DNA of 7,150 nucleotides from Burkholderiaceae bacterium (lineage in GTDB: Bacteria; Pseudomonadota; Gammaproteobacteria; Burkholderiales; Burkholderiaceae): NCBI GenBank assembly GCA_017998575.1, contig JAGOCV010000208.1, positions 1 through 7,150 of the forward strand, in the 5' to 3' direction. The notes under the pieces are model-generated. The model did no database searches and was not told the origin of the DNA. It saw nothing but the letters and a program-made list of their open reading frames with translations. This document shows, piece by piece, positions 1 to 5,567 of the stretch. Each line of letters opens with the position of its first letter. Position 1 is the stretch's first letter. The translations under genes and the position numbers were made by a program.

Positions 1-63
1 GTCGTGGCTCTTGATCTGGTCGGGGCGCAGCACGGCGTACTTGGCGGGGGAGGGTGTGCTCAT
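1..63 (-). CDS. 5' end of an unidentified protein, possibly a cupin (partial)
   Basis: The first 21 codons of a leftward gene are present; the rest lies outside the window. The ATG at 63-61 has a good Shine-Dalgarno sequence, AAGGAG, six bases upstream, which supports a real start. The visible peptide opens with a serine/proline-rich stretch and continues AKYAVLRPDQIKSHD. It shows no signal peptide, so a cytoplasmic protein is likely. It begins 37 bases after the aldehyde dehydrogenase stop on the same strand, so it is probably the fourth gene of the operon. The opening reminds me of small cupin-domain proteins found next to catabolic genes in Burkholderiales. That is recall of general style, not a domain match, because no cupin motif is reached. 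Confidence 0.55.
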   Translation of the reverse strand, partial: MSTPSPAKYAVLRPDQIKSHD

Positions 64-100
64 CGGGGGCTCCTTCGGAAGTCGGAAGTCTGTAGGCGGT

Positions 101-1477
101 TCAGGTGCGTGCGGGGCCGGTCCACACGGTCTTGATGTTGGTGAATTCGTGCAGGCCGAGCACGCCGAGTTCGCGGCCATAGCCGGACTCCTTGGTGCCG
201 CCGAACGGCAGCCGCGGATCGGACGCGACCATGCCGTTGACGAACACGGCGCCGGCGTCGATCTGGCGCGTGAGCTGGCGCGCGCGATCGAGGTCGGCGG
301 TCCACAGCGCCGCACCCAGGCCGAACGGCGTGCCGTTGGCCACGCGCACTGCCTCGGCAGCGTCGGCCACGCGCAGGATGGCGGCGGCGGGGCCGAAGGT
401 CTCTTCGCGCGCGGCCGTCATGTCGTGGGTCACGCCGTCCAGCACGGTGGGCTCGTAGAACGCGCCCGGCCCGGCCACGGGCTTGCCGCCCAGCAGCAGC
501 TTCGCGCCCTGCTGCACGCTGGCTTCCACTTGTGCATGCAGTTCGTCGCGCAGGTTGCGTTTGGCCATGGCGCCTTGCGTGCTGCCATCAGCCATCGGGT
601 CGCCCACCACGAGCTGACGCGCGCCGGCCACGAAGGCTTCGACGAAGCGGTCGGCCACGGCGTGTTCGACGATGAAGCGCTTGGCCGCGATGCAGCTCTG
701 CCCGGTGTTCTGGAAGCGCGCCTTCACGGCCACCGTGGCGGCAGCTTCGACATCGGCATCGGCCAGCACGATGAAGGGATCGGAGCCGCCGAGCTCGAGC
801 ACCTGCTTCTTCAGTGCCTGGCCGGCCTGCGAAGCGATGCTGCGTCCGGCGGGCGTCGAGCCGGTGAAGGTGACGGCGGAGATGCGACGATCCTCGATCA
901 GGCGCTTCACTTCGCCCGATCCCACCAGCAGCGTCGTGAACAGGCCGGCCGGTGCGCCTGCCTTCGTGAACACGTCTTCGAGCGCCAGCGCGCACTGCGG
1001 CACGTTGCTGGCGTGCTTGAGCACCATGCCGTTGCCACCGGCCAGCACGGGCGCGGCCGCGCGCATCACCTGCCAGAACGGGTAGTTCCAGGGCATGACG
1101 GCCAGCACGATGCCCAGCGGGTCGTAGACCATGCGGCTGTCGGTGGCGCTGCTGGGCACGACCTGGTCCTGCAGCATGCCGGGCGCGGCGTCGGCGTAGA
1201 CGTCGAAGTTCCAGGCGCACTTCTCGACTTCGCCGGTGGATTCGGCCAGTGGCTTGCCCATCTCCAGCGTCGCCAGCGGGGCGAGGGCGGCCTTCTGCTC
1301 GCGCAGCGTCCGGGCGACGCGGCGCAGCAGCGCCATGCGCTCGGCCACGGGCGTGCGGGCCCAGGCGCGCTGGGCGCCAGCCGCGCGTTCGAGCCGCTGC
1401 TCGATCGCGACGCCGTCGTGCGCGTCGTACTCGGCGAGCACCGCGTCGGTGGCGGGATTGAAGGAGGTGATCGTCAT
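101..1477 (-). CDS. NAD(P)-dependent aldehyde dehydrogenase, Sad/YneI-like succinate-semialdehyde dehydrogenase
   Basis: A complete 458-residue aldehyde dehydrogenase that oxidises an aldehyde or semialdehyde to the acid in the cytoplasm. Visible active-site features are PWNY with the oxyanion Asn131, cofactor-binding Lys154, the FTGST turn (204-208), catalytic-base Glu228 in LELGGSDPF, nucleophile Cys262 in NTGQSC, EETFGP (358-363) and a C-terminal FGGTKESGYGRE segment (425-436). As I recall it, E. coli Sad (462 residues) is similar throughout, including LELGGSDPFIVL, NTGQ-C-AAKRF and the ending LHEF-NI-TVW. Succinate semialdehyde is therefore the best substrate guess; glutarate or malonate semialdehyde remain possible. 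The start ATG overlaps the stop of the upstream Ldh_2 gene as ATGA, with only a weak, distant GGAAG ahead of it. Translational coupling is therefore likely. Family certain, substrate inferred. Confidence 0.95.
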   Translation of the reverse strand: MTITSFNPATDAVLAEYDAHDGVAIEQRLERAAGAQRAWARTPVAERMALLRRVARTLREQKAALAPLATLEMGKPLAESTGEVEKCAWNFDVYADAAPGMLQDQVVPSSATDSRMVYDPLGIVLAVMPWNYPFWQVMRAAAPVLAGGNGMVLKHASNVPQCALALEDVFTKAGAPAGLFTTLLVGSGEVKRLIEDRRISAVTFTGSTPAGRSIASQAGQALKKQVLELGGSDPFIVLADADVEAAATVAVKARFQNTGQSCIAAKRFIVEHAVADRFVEAFVAGARQLVVGDPMADGSTQGAMAKRNLRDELHAQVEASVQQGAKLLLGGKPVAGPGAFYEPTVLDGVTHDMTAAREETFGPAAAILRVADAAEAVRVANGTPFGLGAALWTADLDRARQLTRQIDAGAVFVNGMVASDPRLPFGGTKESGYGRELGVLGLHEFTNIKTVWTGPART

Positions 1478-2541
1478 GCCAGTGCCATTTCTTCCAGGGG
1501 GGCGATGCCGAGGTCGGCCGCCAGTTGCTGCAGGTCGCTCGCGACGCCGCCGGCGATCGGCACGCCGTGCTCGCGGTAGCGAGTTCGCTTCTCGTGGCTC
1601 TGCTCGCCGGGCAGCCAGATGCGCTCCACGCCGGGCAGGCGCTCGCTGCCGCGGATGTCGCGCACCAGCTTGTCGACCGCGCCCTTGAACACGGCCGGGT
1701 CGCCGAAGGCGGCGAGGTCGATCACGAGGATGGCCTGCCCGGTGTTGGTGGTGGTCTTGAAGTCGGCGTTGAAGTCGATCACGTCGCGGCCCATGGCGGC
1801 GCCGCCCAGCGTGCCCGCCAGCAGGCCCACGATCAGGGCCAGCCCGTAGCCCTTGTGGTCGCCGATGGGCAGCAGGAAGCCCTCGCCCGACTTGTTGGGA
1901 TCGAGCAGCGGCTTTCCCTGGCGATCGATCATCCAGCCCACGGGCATCTGTTCGCCGCGCTTGGCCTTGGCCTTGACCTTGCCGTAGGCGGCGACGGTGG
2001 TTGCCATGTCGAGCACCACGGGCGGCTCGTCGGCGGTGGGTATGCCTGCCGCGATCGGGTTGGTCGACAGCAGCATGTCGGTGCCGCCCCAGGGCGGCAG
2101 GTGGTTGGCGTTGCCGACCGCGAAGTACAGGCCGAGCATGTCGTGCTCCAGCGGGCGGCGCGCGTACAGCGAAGCGGGCCCCGCATGGTTGCTGTAGCGC
2201 GTGCCGACCCAGGCCACGCCGGCTGTGCGCGCCTTCTCGATGGCGATGTCCACGGCGCGTGAGACCACCAGGTGACCCATGCCGTTGTCGCCGTCCACCA
2301 CGGCCATGGCCGCGCGCTCCTGCACCACGCGGATGTCCGGATGCTTGTTGATACCGCCGGCCCGGATGCGCTTGATGTACTGCGGCAGGCGGATCACGCC
2401 ATGGCCGTCGGAGCCCTGCACGTCGGCCTCGGTCATGAGTCGGGCCACCTGCGCCGCGTCGGCTTCGGGAAGCCCCTGACTGGTGAAGGCAGACTGGATG
2501 AAGCGCTGCAGCGCTTCGGGAGAGACGATCAATGGGTTCAT
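1474..2541 (-). CDS. Ldh_2-family (malate/L-lactate dehydrogenase-like) NAD(P)-dependent oxidoreductase
   Basis: A complete 355-residue protein of the Ldh_2 family, which is unrelated in fold to classical lactate dehydrogenase. Members interconvert 2-hydroxy (or cyclic imino/ureido) acids and their oxidised forms with NAD(P), for example malate, L-sulfolactate, ureidoglycolate and 2,3-diketogulonate enzymes. Motifs in order are DVQGSDGHG (40-48), the SNHAGPASLYA segment with probable catalytic His119, PPWGG (149-153), STNPIAAGIP (159-168), VLDMATT (176-182), GDHKGYGLAL (227-236) and PGE (311-313). The length is normal. The first motif reads QGSDGHG, where many relatives have RGxDSHG. The gene begins 45 bases after the Bug gene stop and has only a weak AGG upstream. 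It overlaps the downstream aldehyde dehydrogenase by four bases. Gene order suggests it feeds, or works with, that enzyme. Exact substrate unknown. Confidence 0.94.
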   Translation of the reverse strand: MNPLIVSPEALQRFIQSAFTSQGLPEADAAQVARLMTEADVQGSDGHGVIRLPQYIKRIRAGGINKHPDIRVVQERAAMAVVDGDNGMGHLVVSRAVDIAIEKARTAGVAWVGTRYSNHAGPASLYARRPLEHDMLGLYFAVGNANHLPPWGGTDMLLSTNPIAAGIPTADEPPVVLDMATTVAAYGKVKAKAKRGEQMPVGWMIDRQGKPLLDPNKSGEGFLLPIGDHKGYGLALIVGLLAGTLGGAAMGRDVIDFNADFKTTTNTGQAILVIDLAAFGDPAVFKGAVDKLVRDIRGSERLPGVERIWLPGEQSHEKRTRYREHGVPIAGGVASDLQQLAADLGIAPLEEMALA

Positions 2542-2586
2542 GAATACGGGGCCTGGCGTTGGAAATGCGGATGCACGGCGGCGGGA

Positions 2587-3555
2587 TCAGTTCGCGGAGA
2601 TGCCCTTTTCCTGGATCAGCTTGCGGTAGAGCTCGAACTGCGTTTTCGTCGAAGCGCCGAGCTCGGCCGACGTGGTGCCCAGCGGCGTCACGCCGATGGC
2701 CAGCAGCTTGTCGCGCGTGGCGGGGTCGTTCACGGCGGCGCGCGCTTCGTTGGCCAGGCGCTGGACGATGTCCGGCGGCGTGCCGGCGGGCGCCACCATG
2801 GCGAACCAGGAGTTGAAGGTGAAGTCGGGCATGCCGCTTTCACGGAACGTGGGCACGTCGGGGTATTGCGGCAGCCGCTCGCGCGTCGAGACGGCCAGCA
2901 GGCGCAGCTTGCCGCCTTGCAGCAGCGAGGTCACGGTGCCCAGGCCCTGCATGGAGGCATCGACCTCGCCCGCCGCGACGGCTACCGCCGCCGGCGTGGC
3001 GCCCTTGTAAGGCACGTGCATCAGGTCGAGACCGCCGCGGTCGGCGATCAGGGCCATGCCGATGTGCTGCGGGCTGCCGTTGCCGCCCGAGCCGTAATTC
3101 AGCTTGCCCGGCGCGGCCTTGGCGGCCTTGATGAAGTCGGCCAGCGTGCGGTGGGGCGAATCGGCCTTCACCACCAGGCCCCATTCGATCGTGCCCACCA
3201 GCGAAACCGGCGTGAAGTCGGTCAGCGCATTCCATGGCATCTTGGCCATCATGTGCGGCACCATCGTGAGGATGCTGTCGTTGAAGCCGCCGATGGTGTA
3301 GCCGTCGGGCGTGGAGCGTGCCAGCCGCTCGGCGCCGATGATGCCGGACGAGCCGGCGATGTTCTCCACCGCGAAGCCCTGGCCCATCGATTCGCCCATC
3401 TTCTGCACGACCACTCGTGCCGCGTTGTCCACGGCGCTGCCGGCGGCCAGCGGAACGATCATGCGGATGGGTTTGTTGGGATAGGTGCCCTGGGCGATGA
3501 CGGCCAGCGGCAGGGCGAGCAGGGCGCCCGCCATCAGGCGGCTGAGTGATTTCAT
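2587..3555 (-). CDS. Bug-family tripartite tricarboxylate transporter substrate-binding protein
   Basis: A complete 322-residue periplasmic solute-binding protein of the Bug (TctC) family, which captures small carboxylates or related compounds for TTT transporters or for signalling. Residues 1-21 form a signal peptide: Lys2/Arg6, a hydrophobic core ALLALPLAVIA, and probable cleavage after Ala21 before QGTYPNKPI. Family motifs are YPNKPIRMIVPLAAGSAVD (25-43), SSGIIGAERLARSTPDGYT (69-87), YGSGGNGSPQHIGMAL (154-169), HVPYKGATPA (180-189), LLAVSTRERLPQYPDVPTF (219-237) and APAGTP (255-260). The frame is open upstream to an ATG at 3633. The start used here is chosen because GGAGA lies six bases before it and the signal peptide begins at it. 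No TctA/TctB membrane genes are in the window, as is common for orphan Bug proteins. First gene of the operon; the ligand cannot be told. Confidence 0.95.
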   Translation of the reverse strand: MKSLSRLMAGALLALPLAVIAQGTYPNKPIRMIVPLAAGSAVDNAARVVVQKMGESMGQGFAVENIAGSSGIIGAERLARSTPDGYTIGGFNDSILTMVPHMMAKMPWNALTDFTPVSLVGTIEWGLVVKADSPHRTLADFIKAAKAAPGKLNYGSGGNGSPQHIGMALIADRGGLDLMHVPYKGATPAAVAVAAGEVDASMQGLGTVTSLLQGGKLRLLAVSTRERLPQYPDVPTFRESGMPDFTFNSWFAMVAPAGTPPDIVQRLANEARAAVNDPATRDKLLAIGVTPLGTTSAELGASTKTQFELYRKLIQEKGISAN

Positions 3556-3610
3556 GGGGTGTCTCCGTGGATGCTTTGTCTGCGCTCCGGCCCCGCCGGA
3601 AGCAGCCGCA

Positions 3611-3639
3611 AGAGTACGCACCGCCAGCGGCACTGTCTA
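3611..3639 (-). promoter_or_regulatory. Candidate sigma-70 promoter for the Bug/Ldh_2/aldehyde dehydrogenase operon
   Basis: Read on the minus strand, TAGACA (3639-3634, five of six to the -35 consensus) is followed after exactly 17 bases by TACTCT (3616-3611, a poor three-of-six -10). Transcription would start near 3604, giving a leader of about 49 bases. A strong -35 with a weak -10 is typical of promoters that need an activator. The LysR-type dyad at 3661-3675 lies just upstream. Inferred from hexamers and spacing only. Confidence 0.4.
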
Positions 3640-3660
3640 ATGCTGTATTTGCCCTCTGCC

Positions 3661-3675
3661 ATATCATCTTGATAT
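3661..3675. promoter_or_regulatory. Predicted LysR-type operator (T-N11-A dyad) in the divergent region
   Basis: The sequence ATATCATCTTGATAT is a perfect 6-bp inverted repeat around a 3-base centre. It contains T-N11-A (T3662 to A3674), the hallmark of LysR-family recognition sites. It lies between the regulator and the operon it is presumed to control. Its centre is about 64 bases upstream of the start site predicted for the minus-strand operon, matching the usual -65 recognition site. It ends 37 bases before the lysR start codon, so binding could also repress the regulator's own transcription. TATCAT (3662-3667) inside it could even serve as the -10 of the regulator gene. Confidence 0.65.
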
Positions 3676-3712
3676 CGACCGATGCGGGTGAACCCTTGCC
3701 CCGAAACACGTC

Positions 3713-4651
3713 ATGCACCTCAAAACACTTCGTTATTTCGTGACCGTGGCCGACAGCGGCAGCCTGACCGCCGCCGCGGCTGCGATACCGATTGCGCAAC
3801 CCGCGCTGACACGGCAGATGCGCGATCTCGAGTCGGAGGTGGGCGCCCAATTGCTGCAGCGCCTGCCGCGCGGCGTGCGCCTGACGCCTGCGGGTGTGAC
3901 GCTGTACGAATCCGCGCAGCGCATCCTGACCGAGGCGGCGAGGCTGGGCCGCCGGCTCTCGCACAGTCAGCAGAAAGAGCGCACGCAGGTCGTGCTGGGC
4001 GCCTCGCCCACGCTGGCGCGGCTGCTGCTGCCGCGCCTGTTCGAGAACTGCATCGATGCGCTGGACGAGCTCGAACTGCGCGCGCGCGAGGCATTCACCC
4101 CCGCGCTGCTGGACTGGCTGGAGCGCGGGATGATCGATCTGGCCGTCCTCACCAATCCCGAGCCGGGCCGCGCGCTGTCGTTCCAGCCGCTCCTGGGTGA
4201 GCCGTTCGCGCTGGTCTCGCATGCGCGCATGCGCATCGGGCCGGTGGTGTCGGTGCATCAGCTCGCGCGCATTCCGCTGCTGATGACCAGTCTGCACCGT
4301 GGCCTGGTCGACCGGCAACTGGCGAGTCTGGGCCAGTCGCTGCAGGTGCGCGCCGAGATCGATTCGGTCGATTCGATCTGCGAACTGGTGCTGCGCGGAC
4401 GCTGGGCGACGATCATGCCGGTCTCGGTGTTCCGCGAAACGCCGCAGGAAGACTCGATCGTCATGTCCGAGATTTCGGGCGTGCAACTCCATCGCCTGCT
4501 GGTGCTGGCCACACGCATCGATCCCAAGCCCAACCCGGCGCTGTCGCTGGTACACGATCTGGTGGTGGCCGAATTCGCCCGCATGGAACGGCGGGGAACT
4601 TTCAGCTTTGCCGCCGCGGTCGCCGAAGAGACGGCGACGGGCCGCCGCTGA
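3713..4651 (+). CDS. LysR-type transcriptional regulator
   Basis: A complete 312-residue LysR-family regulator. Residues 1-60 form the winged helix-turn-helix domain. The MHLKTLRYFVTVADSGSLTA opening and the AAAAAIPIAQPALTRQMRDLE segment (20-40) are the helix-turn-helix, and LLQRLPRGVRLTPAG (47-61) is the wing. The linker helix covers about 62-88. An effector-binding domain of the periplasmic-binding-protein fold covers about 92-290, with LGASPTLARLLLP, DLAVLTN (142-148) and ATIMPVSVF (232-240). The ATG has no clear Shine-Dalgarno sequence, but it is where family members normally begin. It is transcribed divergently from the catabolic operon with a palindromic T-N11-A site between them, so it is probably that operon's substrate-responsive activator and represses itself. 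The inducer is unknown. Confidence 0.95.
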   Translation: MHLKTLRYFVTVADSGSLTAAAAAIPIAQPALTRQMRDLESEVGAQLLQRLPRGVRLTPAGVTLYESAQRILTEAARLGRRLSHSQQKERTQVVLGASPTLARLLLPRLFENCIDALDELELRAREAFTPALLDWLERGMIDLAVLTNPEPGRALSFQPLLGEPFALVSHARMRIGPVVSVHQLARIPLLMTSLHRGLVDRQLASLGQSLQVRAEIDSVDSICELVLRGRWATIMPVSVFRETPQEDSIVMSEISGVQLHRLLVLATRIDPKPNPALSLVHDLVVAEFARMERRGTFSFAAAVAEETATGRR

Positions 4652-4675
4652 CGCGGCCGTGCTAGCGTTCGGGAT

Positions 4676-4693
4676 GGGCGGCCATGGCCGCCC
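4676..4693. repeat. Perfect 18-bp palindrome between lysR and the CMD gene; possible stem-loop
   Basis: GGGCGGCCATGGCCGCCC is its own reverse complement. As RNA it gives a 7-bp GC stem with a CATG loop, followed by GTTCTTC, which is pyrimidine-rich but not a true T-tract. It may be a weak terminator for lysR, an attenuator ahead of the CMD gene, or a protein-binding site. The ATG inside it (4684) opens an in-frame but poorly supported upstream start for the CMD gene. Confidence 0.45.
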
Positions 4694-4713
4694 GTTCTTC
4701 AGGAACCCCTTGC

Positions 4714-5271
4714 ATGAACCACGACCGTCTTCCGCCCCTGACCCCTGCTCAATGGTCCGCCGAACAACGCGCCTGTGCCGAGGAAATCATCGCCGGCCCC
4801 CGCGGGGCGGTGATCGAGCCCTTCATTCCCATGCTGCGCAGCCCGGAGCTGTGCACCCATGCGCAGCGCATGGGCGAATACCTGCGATACCGCAGCGCCA
4901 TCGGCCTGCGGCTGTCCGAGCTGGCCATCCTGCTGACGGCGCGCCACTGGAATCAGCAGGTGGAATGGGCCATCCATGCGCCCATCGCCATGCGGGAAGG
5001 CATCACGCGCGCCGTCGTCGACGCCATCTCCGAGCGGCGCGACCCGCCCTACGAGCGCGAGGACGAACGCCTGGTGGACGCCCTGGTGCGCCAGTCGCTC
5101 AACGACCGCCAGGTGGCCGACGACACCTGGCAGCAGGGCGTGGCGGCGCTGGGAGAGCAGGGCGTGATCGACCTGCTGGGCATCGCCGGCTACTACACCA
5201 TGCTGTCCTTCGTGATGACGGGTGCCCGGACCCCGCCGCCGCCCGGGCTGGACATGCGCCTGGCGCCCTGA
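4714..5271 (+). CDS. Carboxymuconolactone decarboxylase (CMD) family protein
   Basis: A 185-residue, all-helical, cytoplasmic protein of the CMD/AhpD-like superfamily. The core lies at about 42-125, with the signature LSELAILLTARHWNQQVEW (67-85) then AIHAPIAMREGI. The AhpD redox layout is E-x11-C-x2-C-x3-H. Here the same spacing reads Glu69, Gln81, Glu84 and His88, so both cysteines are absent and an alkylhydroperoxidase role is unlikely. A lyase, decarboxylase or ring-cleavage-type role is more in keeping, but the substrate is unknown. The start at 4714 is chosen over an in-frame ATG at 4684 because AGGA lies nine bases before it and the upstream codons fall inside a palindrome. It lies 62 bases downstream of the lysR-type gene on the same strand and may belong to its regulon. 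Family assignment good, function open. Confidence 0.88.
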   Translation: MNHDRLPPLTPAQWSAEQRACAEEIIAGPRGAVIEPFIPMLRSPELCTHAQRMGEYLRYRSAIGLRLSELAILLTARHWNQQVEWAIHAPIAMREGITRAVVDAISERRDPPYEREDERLVDALVRQSLNDRQVADDTWQQGVAALGEQGVIDLLGIAGYYTMLSFVMTGARTPPPPGLDMRLAP

Positions 5272-5281
5272 CTGCCGCCGT

Positions 5282-5312
5282 CGTCCGCCTCAGGCGGGCG
5301 TCCCGCAAGGGA
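5282..5312 (+). terminator. Tandem stem-loops after the CMD gene, candidate transcript end
   Basis: Eleven bases after the CMD stop, 5282-5289 pairs with 5293-5300 to give an 8-bp stem (one U-G wobble) with a UCA loop. Directly adjoining is UCCC-GCAA-GGGA (5301-5312), a 4-bp stem capped by a GNRA-type tetraloop. No U-tract follows, so this is not a canonical intrinsic terminator. It may stabilise the 3' end or act with Rho. Confidence 0.4.
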
Positions 5313-5333
5313 AGGGCTCCCGGCCGGATTGGC

Positions 5334-5339
5334 TAGAAT
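5334..5339 (+). promoter_or_regulatory. Candidate -10 element upstream of tig
   Basis: TAGAAT matches the sigma-70 -10 consensus at five of six positions, and stands out in this GC-rich spacer. No convincing -35 lies 16-18 bases upstream (GAAGGG at 17). If used, transcription would start near 5346 and tig would have a leader of about 220 bases. Evidence is limited to one hexamer. Confidence 0.3.
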
Positions 5340-5567
5340 GCCGGGTTGCCGTGGAGGCCGGGCTCATCCGGTGGACGGCGCGCCGCTGCCGACCGGGAGT
5401 GGCGCGCGCCGCAGATGACGTACCCCGCACGCATGCGCGCAGGCCGCTGTCCTTCGACACGGCAGTGGCCGCTTCCCGTACACGCCACGCTGCAGTCGAC
5501 AGACATTCCGCAAGGCGGGCCCGACAGGGTCGCCGCGCATCATCCTTTTGTGGATTTGGAGAAACTC
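5340..5567. other. Non-coding stretch upstream of tig; presumptive long leader
   Basis: The whole CMD-tig gap (5272-5567) contains no gene I can support. The tig frame stays open leftwards to an ATG at 5346, but that peptide is arginine/proline-rich with no resemblance to trigger factor. The region holds GC-rich self-complementary pieces, chiefly GGCGCGCC (5377-5384), which can pair over about 7 bp with 5404-5410. A small AUCC/GGAU stem with a UUUUGU loop (5542-5555) sits just before the tig ribosome-binding site. I see no tRNA (no T-loop GGTTCGA-type motif) and no recognised riboswitch. Confidence 0.4.

Noticed and set aside
11..1579. 522-codon open frame on the plus strand, opposite the aldehyde dehydrogenase
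   Set aside because: It mirrors a gene with complete active-site motifs. The translation is Gly/Ala/His/Arg-rich with no domain, as expected from antisense reading of GC-biased codons.
2272..3549. 425-codon plus-strand frame opposite the Bug gene and the start of the Ldh_2 gene
   Set aside because: The opposite strand encodes complete family proteins with signal peptide and motifs; this frame is an antisense shadow.
3556..3633. Upstream extension of the Bug protein (26 extra residues)
   Set aside because: The extension would bury the signal peptide internally and cover the predicted promoter. The ATG at 3555 has a well-spaced GGAGA.
2840..4555. 571-codon minus-strand frame crossing the lysR gene, the divergent promoter and part of the Bug gene
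   Set aside because: It spans two real genes in the wrong frame and the intergenic operator. Its Arg/Gln/His-rich sequence has no recognisable domain.
4663..4668. TAGCGT as a -10 for the CMD gene
   Set aside because: Only the T, A and final T match, and no -35 partner is evident, so I could not separate it from chance.
5346..5567. 74-residue N-terminal extension of trigger factor
   Set aside because: The frame is open by chance. The added residues do not resemble the family, and the internal ATG has a strong Shine-Dalgarno sequence and the standard N-terminus.
5340..5567. Possible tRNA or small RNA before tig
   Set aside because: No acceptor/T-arm pattern or GGTTCGA-type T-loop is seen, and no recognised riboswitch core; only unremarkable GC-rich pairing.
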